A stretch of 64,000 nt of DNA from Gossypium raimondii (lineage: Eukaryota; Streptophyta; Magnoliopsida; Malvales; Malvaceae), in NCBI RefSeq assembly GCF_025698545.1, contig NC_068567.1:4154001-4218000 (forward strand), given 5' to 3'. Positions within the stretch are counted from its first letter, which is position 1. Each line of letters begins with the position of its first letter. Below are positions 11,704 to 25,200 of the stretch, in pieces. A program made the position numbers and the translations under genes. Under the pieces are notes generated by a model. The model was not told the origin of the DNA. It saw only the letters and a list, made by a program, of their open reading frames with translations, and searched no databases.

Positions 11704-12073
11704 ATAACACCTTATACTCGACCAATCGTCAGGTCTAAGCTACAAGATGCCATATTCATTGACAGGTAACTATGATTATAATTTTTATTGATTCAACACT
11801 TTAAATTCACTAACATGTTCTTACATCATTATATTATAATGTATAATATTTTCTGGGGTTTATTTGAGCTTACGAAAGCTCTTTCGATAACCCAAGAATA
11901 TTAAAGCACTAAATTGTAAAGTTTCAAAATGTTTCGAGCTAGCATCGTGACTCCAAGGGTGCAATGTTGCGGCTTCCAAAATAGTACGATGGCGCCATGA
12001 CTTCAAATAAAGGATGTTGCGATGTTGAGAGCTAGTATCGCGACATCAATAAAGTTGTGTCGCGACTCTAAAA
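11704..12073. mobile_element. 5' part of an LTR, cut at the duplication junction
   Basis: It begins TGTATAACACC, corresponding to the LTR start at 17,852 in copy 2, and follows it closely through 'gcgacatcaataaagttgtg'. At about 12,073 the sequence jumps into the first-LTR family, which marks the duplication junction. Confidence 0.65.
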
Positions 12074-14457
12074 ACCATGCCCAAATGGAGCATCTCCGCC
12101 TCCGTTGACTCCGCCACCTGCAAGCAAAGCTAAAAGGGGCTTTTGGATATTTTGGTCTCAGATTTGGGTTGAGGGAAGGAAAAGGGTCAAAATGGTTCTT
12201 TTTAGTGAGCTCCGGCCACCTTGGACAGTGGCCGCCCCCGTCGATGGTTGGTGACCACGACGGCGCCCGTGGTCGGCCCTAAGAGCGGGTTAAGAGAAAG
12301 AAAAGGGGTGTGAGAGGGGGTTTTTTTTTAAAGAAAAGGGAAAATAATATTTTTAAATATTTTTAAATTTAAATAACGTTAGTGAAACGACGCCGTCTCA
12401 CTCAGGCCCCCAAACGCCCAAAACGGTGTCGTTTTGGGAGGCCGACCTAATGACCCAACCCGAGAGCCTAGGATCCGCGTGTTTTTTAAGGGGGTTTAAT
12501 TTTGCATTTAGCCCTTCAGATTTTTTATTTTTTTCAATCTAGTCCTTTCTCTTTTTTTATTCATACCCTATGATTTAATTTTGTTTCGATTTGGTCCTTA
12601 ATGAATGACGTCATTTTGGGATAGTGAATAATTTCCCAGTTAGTTCCTCCTCCTTTACGCGCATTTAATTTTAGTCCTTATTTGGTTTTATTATTTAATT
12701 TATTATGATTTATACATTTAATTCTATTTAGATTTCAATTCAATCCTTCGTTTGATTAATTTCATTATTTATATTTTTTTATATATTTATTTATTTATTA
12801 TTCTTCACTTTTTAAATACCTAAAGTTAATATTATTTATATTTATTTATTTATTTATTTATTATTCTTTACTTTTTAAATACCTAAATCTAATATTATTT
12901 ATATCTATTGTATTTATTTATTTATTTGTCATTATTCTTTTTACTTTTAAATATTTAAATTTAATATTACTTCTGTTTGTTTTATCGATTTATTTATTTA
13001 TTTATCATTCTTTTACTTCTAAAATACTTAAATTTAATATTATGTACATTTGTTTTATTTATTTACTTATTTATTTATTCATTCATTTATTTGTTTATTT
13101 TTTTCTTACACTTAAAAATTAAATTGTTTATATTCTTTTATTTGCATAAAATTTTATTATTATCGTCATTATATTTTTTATTTTTTATTTCTTGCTACTT
13201 TATTATTCCTTTATTTTATTTTTTGATATTGTCGTTTATTTTTTATGCATATTCTACCTTTTTATTTTTATCTAAAATTACATCGTTTATTTATTGTTTC
13301 CATGATGTGATTATTAATGTCAATGTTATTATTATAGTTATGTTATTGCTATCATAATATTTCTGCATTTACTTATTATTTATCATTCTATCTACATAGT
13401 CGTTTTAAATTATCTCATTTTCACTATATCATACACTAAGGTTCAAACATTTATCTATTTGTATATCATGCTCGAATAAATTAAAAACACATCACATTAA
13501 GTGTTTGTTTTTTTACACGATGCATAAAAAAGGAAAATTTTTAAACCGAGGCAAATGTTCATTATTTCGAATTTAGAAAAGTCGTATTCCTAACTTATGG
13601 AATATGACTTCCTTCTAAAACTGAGATAGTCGAATATTTATTTTAAAATAAATAAAAACGAGATTTAGGTAATGATCAATTGGTGTTTATTCTCATTTTC
13701 GAGGATTTAAGGCATTGTGTCCTAACTTATGAGACGTAATCCTTTTTCTCGATTAACTTGAAATAAACCCTTTTCGCGAAAATTACTTTAGTTAGATAAT
13801 GTCTTAATACAAAAAGGATCGTGTTTTAAACTCTTTTCAAATTTTCAATTCACGACACTAAGACATTAATTAACCAACTAGGTACCAATTTTGGGCGTTA
13901 CTAGGGTGCTAATCATTCCTCATGCGTAATCGACTTCGGAACCCATCTCTTGAATCTAGTAGACCAAAAATCGTTGTTTTAGTAAATCAAACCGTTTATT
14001 AAAACGATCAAATTATGAGGTGATCCAATTACATTTCATAAAAAAAAGGGATTGGTGGTGACTCCCATTTTCGTCTTTTTGTTAAAATAAAAAGTCGATA
14101 TCAAAAAAATGTTTCGACAAACAGTACAACAGTTCACTACAAGTCAAGGGACGAACACTTGAGAATTTTTTTTTTAAACGGAAATGTTCAAAGGGCTAAC
14201 TTGATGGACATAATGAAAGCAGGGGAGGTAAAGTGACTGGAAAAATAATATAAGAGCCAAAGTTAGAATTTCACTATAATAGAGGGGCCAAAACAGGTAT
14301 TAACACTTTCTTTTTATCTCCTTTTTTTCACATTTCACGCGTTTCGTCTACTGCTGTAAGCTTGACTTTTTTATGTTAGTTTCTTTCTCTTTCATTTCTC
14401 CATCCCTCTCTCTCACCCATTTGAGGAGACCAACTGCAATCATCTTACTAGTGAAAG

Positions 14458-16845
14458 ATGATCTTACTAGTTTTCATATTAGTTTTCAATTCACTTACAA
14501 ATAAAAATGGAGCACCATCTTCGCTACTGCAGGATGATCATCCCTCAGAGAAGGGGAAGGGTCGTAAAAGATCCATGCTGAGCGAGGAGGAAAAAAGGGA
14601 AAGGAAGAGACACCATGACGCCAAATACAGGATGAAGAAAAACCAGGAGAATGAAAGGCTCAAGGAAGAGAATATCATGTTAAAAAACATGTTAAAAGCA
14701 AAGGACAGTGAGACAAGTCTAGATTTACATGAGTTGATGCAAGATGTGGACATTATGCAGGGTTTTCCTATTGATTTGGGAGAAAACCAACCACTCACTC
14801 ACCCTCAGGTATTTGATTCCATGTGCATATGTATTTGTTATATTGGAATTGATTGATCTTAAATCTCTCAGACCATCAAATACCTAGCTTCTTACAGCAA
14901 TTAATGGAGATCTCTTGTTTTATATATTTGTTATGAAGGATGGTTTTCAACCTCAGCTTTCGTTTGTAGCTCAACATGAGGTTCAGAGTCAATATTCCTT
15001 AGTGGAACACCAGTCAATCACTTACTTCCAGGTATTCTACTATTATGCAACTCTTCAATTCTTAAGTTGGAAATGATATGTATTAAGAGGCTGTCACGTA
15101 GAACCGTCGGATTGACCTTCAGTACCACAGTAAGCACAAACTAAAATCACCATAAAATAAAAGTGAGACTAGAGACCACAGTAACATGGTGGCTGGTATT
15201 TATTTTCTTGTATGCAGGACCATAATCCTCAAATTCATATACCCCTATCAACTGCAGTGTCCAATGATACAGGCAATTCCTTGGAGCAAAGCCAAATAAT
15301 CAGTCAGCCCGAGGTATTATTTTCTTAAGGGTTAATTTAACTTTTAGTCCTTGAACTTGACAATTAGGTCTACTCTGGTACGTATATTTTCTTGTCCGCT
15401 TTAGTACCTAAACTTGGTAACTAAATCTATTTTGACCCCTAAACTTTAATTTTATCAAGATTTAATGATATGACACTTTGAGATTATTTCATGTCTTTTA
15501 GTTTTTAAATAGTGACGTGAAAAAATCTTGGTATGTCATATCATAACTTTTATATTTTTAAGTTTAGAGACCAAAATGTATGACACCAAAATGGACTGAA
15601 AAACACATGTACCAAAGTAAACCTAATTGCTAAATTCAAGGGCTAAAAGTTATATTAACTCTTTTCTTAATTGATAATTATTTAATATATATGTTCTCGT
15701 TTATCCGAGTTATAAGTTAGTTTTGGATAAAATATGTCATAGGCCACTTCACAAATTTGGAATTTAATCATGTACTTTTATTTCTACTAATTTAGTCTCT
15801 CTACTTTCTATTTTTGAAATCTTAATAGTGTTAGTAATTGGACCTAAAGTTTGAATCTGAAAAGTAAATAGACTAAATTCCTAAAATAAAAGTAAAATGA
15901 AAATTTTTCAAATTTACAAAGAGTACAAGGACTTATGACATATTTTAATATTCAATTTTTTCACTATTTACTTTAGGTTAAATTTTGTCATAAGTCTTTG
16001 TACCCTTCACATGTTTAAAATTTGGTCTCGCTACTTTTATTTCCAAGAATTTAGTCTCTCTTCTTTTCAGATTTCAAAATTTAGATTCGACTGTTAACGC
16101 TGTTAATTAATTTTTGTTAAATTTGTTGGTATGACATTTTGAAAGAAAAAAAATATTTACAAAAAACTAAATTCCAAATTTACGAAGATCATACAAAGGC
16201 TTATGACATATTTTAACTTTTAGTTTAATTGCACAACAAACCTTACGAATAGAAATACTGATACATATATCCAACATAAACGATATTTTGTAGCTAATTG
16301 TCCCTGCTTGCTGCTTACCATTTGTGGAAAAACTGAAACGAAAGGACCGACACAATGCTTCATATTCTCACCATTTGAAGACATTGTTACAAGGAGACAC
16401 GACAGATTTTGAAGGATACAGAATCCCGTTGCCTTTACACCCAGTCCTTGAAAACATAGTTACCATCCATGGTGATATAACAAGAAGCTGTATGTTAAGT
16501 TCTTTTTCTGCTGAGAACGTATTGCTTCAGTTTTTAGCCACATTTAAAGAAATGGAGGAAACATTATCATTAGAACAAGTGACTGAGGATCAGATTCTGA
16601 AATGGAAATGTTGTATAGCTGAAGCTCTAAACATCAAATTCCATGTAGACTTTGCAGCAACACGTTTAATTGAGATCGTTAAGTCTTATCTGGATTTAAT
16701 AGCTCGTAGCAGAATGACTGCCATTGATGAGAGGATCAAAGCATTGGAGATGGAGATGAATGGTCTGAAATGTGAGAAGCTTGAAATTGATAGGTTTGTG
16801 TTGTCTGGTTCGAAAGAATTGGTGGGAAATTTTGGATTGTTTTGA
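14458..16845 (+). CDS. Unnamed protein, bZIP-like and PEARLI 4-like (copy 2, altered 5' end)
   Basis: Model: exons 14458-14808, 14939-15031, 15218-15313 and 16294-16845, all phase 0, give 363 residues. From about residue 20 it parallels copy 1. Exon indels relative to copy 1 are whole codons (one His and one Arg lost in exon 1, one Tyr gained in exon 2); the last exon differs at five of 173 compared residues. The first approximately 100 bases, including the copy 1 start codon, are replaced by unrelated sequence. The only upstream in-frame ATG (14,458) would add a short hydrophobic leader. Whether this start is used is unknown; the gene could also be a 5'-truncated pseudogene with an intact body. 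Confidence 0.5.
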
Positions 16846-16865
16846 TGTTATGTGGATTTCATTAT

Positions 16866-17254
16866 GGTACAATGATAATTTTAGTCTTTAATGTTTACAT
16901 TTTTTGTCAGATTGATCCCTTTTTTTTAAAGCTAAATATAACTATTAACCTTTCAAAAAGAGTAAGTCGCTTTTGTTTGAGTAAAACATTAATTTTTTAT
17001 GATGCTGAAATAACAACCTGCGTGATAGTTCATACCTATTTCATGTTGACATGATACTATTTGTCTTATATATCACTTCAACAAGTAATTTAAAAATTAT
17101 AAAAAATTCATAAAGATTTAGTCAATATTTTTATTGAAAAAACATCACTTCAACTTTTTTTAAAAAGGTTGGTGGTGGGTCAAATTTAGCTCAGAAAAGA
17201 ATAAGGGTCAAATTGGAAAAATATATAAATGTTAAGTGCTAAATTTTACATTAT
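16866..17254. mobile_element. TIR/MITE element downstream of copy 2 gene
   Basis: Counterpart of the element at 10,670-11,112 with the same inverted ends. It is somewhat shorter because copy 1 contains a local repeat of a 'tttagtcaatatttttattgaaaaaacatc' phrase twice while copy 2 has it once. Confidence 0.45.
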
Positions 17255-17269
17255 GCATTTTTCTTATAC

Positions 17270-20200
17270 TAGGTTGAGCTTCACTTTGGCATTCTCAAAT
17301 TTTCTTCCTGGGCGTCAATCTTTGGATAATGTGCAATGATAGCGCGGGAAATTTGCCATTCCTTTTCTCGTTGTTAAGGGACAAAAAGGACTGATGATTA
17401 TTAAATTGGATCTAGAAAAAGCTTATGATGAGTTGGAATGGAGCTTTATTAGTAAGGTTATTACGTTCTTTGGTTTTCGCCTAGTTGGATCAAGCTGATA
17501 ATGAGTTGTATTTTGATGACATCCACATCAGTGTTGTTGAATGGATCTAAATTGAATAGCTTCAAATTGTCCAGAAGAATCCGACAGGAAAAATTTGATG
17601 ATAGATCGATGTCCTCTATCCAAATGATTCTTCAACTGTTCATGGCAAAATCTAGACAAACAATAAACTTTGAGAAATCGCAAGTGGCTTTTTCCTCTAA
17701 ATGTGAGGATTCTCGAAAGGCAAGCATATTCAATGCTTTGAGAATTAGGGAAACCTTGAATTTAGGGAAATATCTTGGGTTCCGTATGCACATGAAGAGA
17801 GTCACTAAACATGACTACGAATTTATTGTTGATAAAATTCGAAACAAATTGTGTAACACCTTATACTCGATCGATCATCAGGTCCTAGCTACAAGATGCC
17901 ACATTCATTGACAAGCAACTCTGATTATAATTTTTATTGATTCAACACTTTAAATTCATTAACATGTTCTGACATCGTTATATTATAATGTATAATCTTT
18001 TCTGGGATTTATCTGAGCTTACGAAAGCTCTTTCGATAACCCGAGACTATTGAAGGACTAAATTGTAAAGTTTCAAAATATTTTAGGCTGGCGTCGTGAC
18101 TTTAAGGGTCAATGTTGCGACTTCCAAAATAGTAAGATGGCACCATGACTTCAAATAAAGGATGTTGCGACGTTGAGAGCTGGTATCGCGACATCAATAA
18201 AGTTGTGTCAGAACTCTAAGGGCAGACTCAAGCTTACTTCTTTTGAATTCAACTTGCCAAATTATACAAAACAAAGGTCGAAGGACCAATATGCAATTCT
18301 ATTCAACTTAAGGTGATCATTTTCACTTTGCAACATATTAAAGACATCAAAACACGCTTTAAACATAACTAAATCACAAAAAAAAAAATTCCATCTAACT
18401 CTCTCTAACCAAAATACCTATGTGACCAATTACAACTTTAAACCGATAAAATTCTGGGTACATGCAATCTTTTAAAATGTAAATAACGGTACAAACATTT
18501 ATGAGTTGAGATTCGACGATTTGAATATTGCTTCACCTTTCAAACTTTGAGATCTCCTGATACATGCGCATATAATAACAAACCGTACACTAAGCAATAA
18601 AGATCAATGTTACTTTCATGATTCAAGTCATATAAATAACATGGTAACAAGATAAATATATGTCATTGAAAAATCACATTCCAACTATATCATATCAAGT
18701 GTTTCAATTTCATACAATGTCATCAATCTCAATCTAATTTATACATATCATCAATCTATTACTATTTATACATATATCTCCATATCAAGTGTCACCAATT
18801 AATCATATCAATCTATTACTACAATTGATTCACTACTAATTACTAAATTTCGAAGTAGTTTGCAATGCTTTTATATTTTAATAATTGAGTATTATTATAT
18901 ATTTAATTCGATTTATTTATTTATAAATAAGTCATTGCAATATATGTAAAAATAATTTAAAATATAAAAATTTATTAATATATATTAATATATGTAAAAA
19001 CAACTTTTCCGGAAAATATTTTCGGAAATCGCCAAACAATGAAAATATTTTACATGATTCAATCAAACACCGAAAATATTTTCTAGTAAATCATTTATAG
19101 AAAAGTAAAACATTTTCCGAAATCATCTTACGGAAAATATTTTACTTGGCAATCAAACGGATCCTAAGTTTACATGGGTATCAATCATTCATATATTATA
19201 ATCTCATTTTGTCTCATCATCAATTAATATACATATATATAAATATTCAATATCATATAGTATAATTCATATCACATATCATATATTAATAATGTCACAT
19301 TTTTTATACTATATTCAATTTAGTCCAAATTCTCGATATGTAATATTGTCAACACAAATCAATTCATGTAACTTATTATTATCAAATTTATATGATCACA
19401 TACTCAACACCATTGTTCCATACCATTTCTATCATCAATTCATAATATAAGACATTTATCAATTTATATTTTATTCAATTTAGTCTAATTTTTCGATAAT
19501 CAACATCATTCACAACTAATAAGATCATGCAACAATTATATACTTACCTTGGTACTCGATCATGTAATTAACATGAATATGCATACAAATGTAATGATCT
19601 CAAATCATAAAAGTACAAATTGAATCCTCTTGTCACTCGTCAATGACTCTCGACGGTCCGACGTTGTCTTTAGCTATATTCGATAATTCAATAGATAAAA
19701 AAATTAGATTTCATCTTATTCACATCCAAATATAAAGCCAAACATAATTTTCTTTTTATTTAATTTAGTCCCTAAACTCGGGATAAACATATTTTTCGAT
19801 ATTTAACTTCAAATTAAATTTTGATTTCACATTATTTCATTAGGGAGCCTATACTTCCTACTCATAACACAATCTCATGAAAGGTTTAAATTTATTTAAT
19901 TTGGTCCCTAATGTTACAAAGTTAACTAACAAGCTTTATTAACTTTATAATTTAGTCCTTTTCGTGATCCAAGCTCAGTATCTACCAATTTCAAGCCTAA
20001 TTCATCAATTTCTCAAAAATGGAAATATTTTAAAACTCAAAAATTGTACAAATTGATACATGGGCTAGATAGATCAAGCTCTCATGACCCAATTTCCATA
20101 AAAAAATGGCTTTGGGAGTTACTTGAAAAGGTGGTTGAATGTTTAAAGCTTCAACAATGGTGGATTTTATTTGTTTCCACAAGAGGATGGTGGAGAAGAT

Positions 20201-22480
20201 GATGAATTATCATCTTTTCTCCGCTTACTTTGGCCTTTATACCATGGTTAAATATTAATTAACCTTAACTAGTTAATTCTAATTAGTTTATTGTTATAAT
20301 TAATCCACCACTAATTAATTCAAGTGAAATAAACATCATCATCCACTAACTATAATAAAACAATGGTTTAGTATCCATTTTAGTCTTTTGGATAATTGCT
20401 ATTTAGGTCCCCAAGCATTTTCTTAATTAAAACTCAATAATTATTAAACTTTTACAATTCAGTCCCTGAGCATTAATTAACTACTTTTTCGGTTAAATTA
20501 CCTAACTGGACTTTATTATATTTTCATATTAACTCTATAAATATTCATATTTATTATTTATGAACTCATTTACAGAAATGGGGTTTCAAAATCGCATTTT
20601 TTGATACCACTAGAAACTAGGTCGTTACAACCTGAGCTCTTGGAAAACCAAATTTCCATCCCCTATTAGAAGGTTGGTTTTTATCCTGTCAAAAATGGCC
20701 TCCATCTCGAATTATTACATGCAATGATGTTTGCTCCCCTCTAATACTCATATTTAGCTAGATCAAATCAACATGAACTTTCTTTAGGAAGTGATGAGCA
20801 TGCAAATCATGGACACCTTCTAAAGTGGAATTTGGTCACACAACCTAAAGCTTATGGAGGTTTGAGTAAACCAAAATCGAGAATTAAAAAATCAAACTTT
20901 GGAAGTAAAGCTTGGTTGGAGACTAATCCAAGAGAAGGATAGCCTTTAGGCTAGAATCCTTATACCAAAACACATCACTGATCTCAGTAATCCATACCTT
21001 GCATGGAATACATCCCCGATTTGGTCTTCTTTGAGGAAGATTAGCCATTTCATTGAGTCAGGGATGAGATGGGTTATTAGGGATGGTAGAACTATGAAAT
21101 TTTGGAGTGATAATTGGTCGGGATGAGGCCCTCTCCGCCATCTTGTATAAGGTCCTCTGACGCCCTTGGAAGATTCTTAGTCTTTCAAGCAAGTCCACAA
21201 TAGATGGGACCGTAGTGGTTTTCACTCGATATTTTTCCAACTCCCGCAAAAAGTGATCAATGTATTCTTAAGCACTCTAATATCATCTTCTGAATTAGGA
21301 TTGGATTTTGTTTGTTGGGGGCCATCGTACCCTGGTTAGTGCTTATTCTTTCATTCTAGCATATAGTGCTCCCTTTATTGACACTCCTCTGGTAGTCAGC
21401 TAACTTTATGGATTTTGATTTGGAAAGCTCGTCTTCCTCCAAAGTTAAAGTTCTTCCTTTGGAAATGTGGGTGGAAAGTTATTCTAACCTGGTCTTTTAT
21501 GATCCGTCAAAGTATGAACTTAGTAGATCTCTATCCTTTTTTGCAATGTTGAATAGGAATCCATTATCCATTTGTTCTGGGAATGTCATATTGTCTAGGA
21601 ACTATGGAATTCTATTCATTCTCACTCTCGAGTTAGACCTCCTCAACGGAGTAATTGAGAGGAATGGATCTAGGGCAATGTCACTTCACAAGTGTGGGTT
21701 CACCACCTATCGATTCCTTGGTCCATTGTATTTGCTTTTGCCTTATAGGAAATTTGGTTGCGTCGAAATGCATTAGTCTGTTCCAAGTCTTAACCTCTAA
21801 AGGGCTCGTTGCAATGGATAATGCATGGAGTGGGTGAATTTTCTACAATTTCCCCTTGCAAATAATTTAAATAATTCTGACTTTGTTCTAGTTGGTGGAA
21901 ACCTCCTCTACCAGGATGGGTTAAATTGAATTCTGATGGTTCATCTATTAGCAATCCGGGTAAAGCTAGTGTAGGTACTCTTATTCATGATCACTAGGGG
22001 AGTTGGATGATTGGTTCCTTCCATCACATCTCTAATGCCACTAGTGTAGAAGTTGAACTTTGGATGCTGAGAGATGGGCTAATATTAGCTTGTGACCTTA
22101 ACATAGAAAATCTTGAGATTGAAGTTGATGGTACGTCTGTAATTCATTTTATAAAGGCATCTGTAATTTCTAACATATTGTTATCTCCTCTGATTGATGA
22201 GTGCACGATGTTATTCTATTCTATGAGTTTTAGCTCTCTAAAGCACGTCTTTCGCAAAAGGAACAATTGTGCGAACGTATTGGCCCGCATGGGAAGTAGC
22301 TACCAACCTAGTTCCTCTCAAAATGTAGCGTCTCTTAATGTTTTACTTTGTGTGTGCTCTAATCCACCTACTTGTTTAAGTCGTTTACTGTTGAAAAACG
22401 CCCACGGGCATGTCATGTATTGGATCTTTAATTTAGTAGTTTAATAATAAGTGTTCCTTTCTTTACCAAAAAAGAAAAAA
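17270..22480 (+). pseudogene. Decayed LINE ORF2 (RT, zinc finger, RNase H), split by an LTR
   Basis: Before the LTR, 17,395-17,851 matches the copy 1 reverse-transcriptase fragment. After it (20,630 on), reading resumes with S-S-W-K-T, as plant LINE proteins do after N-K-L. Further on there is a degraded W-x-I-x-D-G stretch (about 21,065-21,120) and, at about 21,895-22,440, an RNase H domain: N-S-D-G, then V-E-x-x-x-L, then N-x-x-A-N-V-L-A. Stops and frameshifts are frequent. The D of N-S-D-G and E of V-E lie in different frames from parts of the rest. This is a dead element, not a host gene. Confidence 0.6.
17852..20629. mobile_element. 2.8-kb LTR inserted in the LINE
   Basis: It starts TGTAACACC and ends GGTCGTTACA, with inverted tips TGTAAC/GTTACA. 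The flanks AATTG (17,847-17,851) and ACCTG (20,630-20,634) share three of five bases, consistent with an aged target duplication; dropping one restores the LINE frame. There is no coding content. Around 18,995-19,150 there is a cluster of related phrases (ccggaaaatatttt, ccgaaaatatttt, acggaaaatatttt) that may be a further small nested element. Confidence 0.6.
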
Positions 22481-23841
22481 AAATAGTAACAGGTAGCTAA
22501 CATAATAATAAGTTAGTTAAAATATTCTAAGTCATTTTACTCTTCATATATTTAGAATTTGGTCTCTCTACTATACTCTTATAAAATGCTTGTCAATCTT
22601 GCTTGTGAAGTTTAAAAACTCCACTAACAGTGTACCAAATATTTTCCATATATATAATTATGGGTCTTGGGTCAACTCTTTGCAATTGTGGTGGTTGCTA
22701 GAGACATCTATTTTGAGCGTTGTCGACATATCGAAAAATATTTTTAAACACAAAACAACAATTCAGTTACATTATTGGTGGAACATATACATTTTTGGAT
22801 GAAAATTTATTTGATATTCGTGTTATTTTAAAAAATATTTTTATTTTTTATATTTTCATTGATAGAAACCATTTTTAATTTCTATTTTTTTAATTTGAAA
22901 ATACTTCTAGAAAATAAAATAAAAATTGTTTCAATATTTAAAATATGAAAAAATAAGAAGTTTGATAACCTTTTCTCTCAACAAAATATGGGAAATAAAT
23001 AAAATAATTCTTAGAGACTTGATATTTATTAACTCTTTTTTTTTTTTTTTTTGCATTTATGTTAATTTGAACTAGAGGTGTTTATAGGCTGAGCCGGGCC
23101 GAGTTTAGATCATATACCTAGACTAATTTTTCAAGCCCAACCTAAAAAATGGGCTTACTTTTTTTGTCAAAGTCTAGCCCAATTTAAGAAAAATAAACTC
23201 GAGCTCAATCCACCCATATTTTTTTTAGATTAATTTTTATTTAAAATAATTCTATAATACACTAAATGCACTAAAAACGCTATAATAAAAGTATTCTAAC
23301 ACATTAAAAATATTTATATTAAAAATACTACCATAAATTTAATAAATGTTTTGTTATATTAAAAACACAAATAAATATAATAAATATGTTATTGTATTAA
23401 ATATATTTTTAAAATTTTATATTTTGAGTCGGGTTATTTAGTTAGGCAATTTTTTTTTAAGGTTTTGGATAATGAGTTTAATTGTTATTGGGTTAGTGAT
23501 TTAATATAAATATAAAATATATATAATTATTATTTAACATATATAATTAATATAATATTATTTTATAACATAATATATTTGGGCTGGATTGAGCTTGGAC
23601 CAAAAAACCTTGCCCAAGGCCTAACTCGTATAGAAAATGAGCCTTAAATTTTACTCAAACTCATTTTTTGAGTCTCGTATTTTATCCAAATCCTCTAATT
23701 TTTCGAACAAACTTTCGGTGGCTAATTTCATGAGAATATCTAATTTGAAGCATTAAAGTTTAAAACTCCGATTTTCAACTTTTCAAATTTGCAAATATTT
23801 TTAACAAAAATAATGAAAACAATTTCCTTTTTCCCTAATTT

Positions 23842-23894
<53 letters not shown>

Positions 23895-25200
23895 TAAAAA
23901 TGGTTCATTAAAGTTTAAAATTCTTATTTTCAATTTTTTAATTTTGCAAAGTATTTTTTAGTAAAAATAATGAAAGCATTTTTTAAAATTTTTGTATATT
24001 TTCCTTTTATTTTATAAAAATCATTTTTAAAATTTTCTTAAATGAAACAAAAATAACCTTATTTTCCTTAAATTAAATTCAACATTCTCCTTTAAGAGTG
24101 TAGTAATTTTAAAATATATATATATACACGTGACAACATCTAAACCCAATTTATGAAATAAATTTTTTATCAATCGTGTATCAAATACTTATTTTATTTG
24201 ATTATATTTATAATATATATAAAAGCACAAGTTTAAAAAACTTGTGAACCAAGAAAATATCATTTATTTATTTTATTATATTACTAAATTCACATTTAAA
24301 AATAATTATATTATTTAATTTAGAATTATTAGATAAAAAGTTGAAATAAAATAGAAGTCGAAATAATTACCCATTTAAAAATAATTAGAATTTAAATTAT
24401 AATTATTAATTAAAATGTACTAATTTGAAAGTAGAGCTATTTAAATAAATTAGTTTTTCAAATGGAAAGTAGTGTAGTTTAAGGTGGATAGAAATAATGA
24501 AAAAAATGAAGACTGATTTTAGTATTTTTAATAATTCTTGTTCATAAATTAAAAAACATGATTGTGAGAATTGAATAGAATTTTACTTTTATTTAATTTA
24601 TAATTTCTTTTAATTTTCTTGTAACATAAAAATAAATATTTTATTTTTAAAACAATGAAAATGACTTTAAGATATTATATAAAAGAATTTTTCAAATGCT
24701 AAGATTTGTTCAGAAAGTGATTAAAGCTCTCATTTTTTATATTCAGTGTTAGTTTGGATGTACGTAACAGTGTCAGTGATATTAAATACTATAGTGATAC
24801 TATAGCGTGAAAAAAAATTTAAGCTAAACGCATCGCATATTCAGAAGGGTACTTAAATTACATGAATTCAAACTTCGTTATCCTGTCTCCTACCTTAATA
24901 TTATAATAATATTAATAAATAAATTTTAAAAACACTTTTAGCAAATAATATCTAAATGGTATAAAACAAAATCTATTGTGTCAAAATGTCCTAAAATCTA
25001 AAATTAATATGAAAAATAGAAAACGAATTAAATTAAGTTATCATAAATAATTAAAAAATCTAAAAAATTCGATCGAATCAAACTTAGTCTAATATACTTA
25101 AAATTAATAAAAAAATCAAAAATCGAATTATAATGTGCAATTCGAAAAAAAAAACTGGTCAAACCGGACTCGGTCTAGTTAGAAGGGTGGAGAAGTCATT
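22481..25200. other. AT-rich intergenic DNA
   Basis: No gene is visible. It contains a MITE half (22,515-22,580), a decayed interspersed repeat at about 23,075-23,720 that starts ctagaggtgtttataggctg, a long AT microsatellite (listed separately) and another transposon-like scrap near 24,750-24,830. The rest is AT-rich without recognisable structure. Confidence 0.5.
23845..23892. repeat. (TA)n microsatellite
   Basis: An uninterrupted run of about 24 TA units. Other pure AT runs occur at 52,465-52,499, 63,002-63,028 and 63,345-63,380. Confidence 0.9.

Larger units (their letters stand above)
5873..12073. repeat. Tandem duplication, copy 1 (about 6.2 kb)
   Basis: Sequence from about 5873 onward recurs in the same order and orientation from about 12,074. 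The unit contains most of a solo LTR, the right arm of a TIR element, a four-exon gene, a MITE, a LINE reverse-transcriptase fragment and the first approximately 370 bases of another LTR. At the junction, text from the second LTR (gcgactctaa) passes directly into first-LTR text (aaaccatgccc), with about 2 bp of shared bases. The copies look about 95-97% alike by eye. Confidence 0.8.
12074..18219. repeat. Tandem duplication, copy 2
   Basis: Second unit of the direct duplication. It starts inside the first-LTR family (to about 14,119), then carries the right arm of the TIR element (about 14,120-14,305), the second gene copy, its MITEs, the LINE fragment and the LTR start. Beyond about 18,219 the LTR continues uninterrupted, which shows that copy 2 retains the original right flank. 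Confidence 0.75.

Noticed and set aside
22007..22444. 145-residue open frame as a host RNase H gene
   Set aside because: It continues a decayed LINE ORF2 (reverse transcriptase, zinc finger, RNase H in order), so it is the transposon's RNase H domain.
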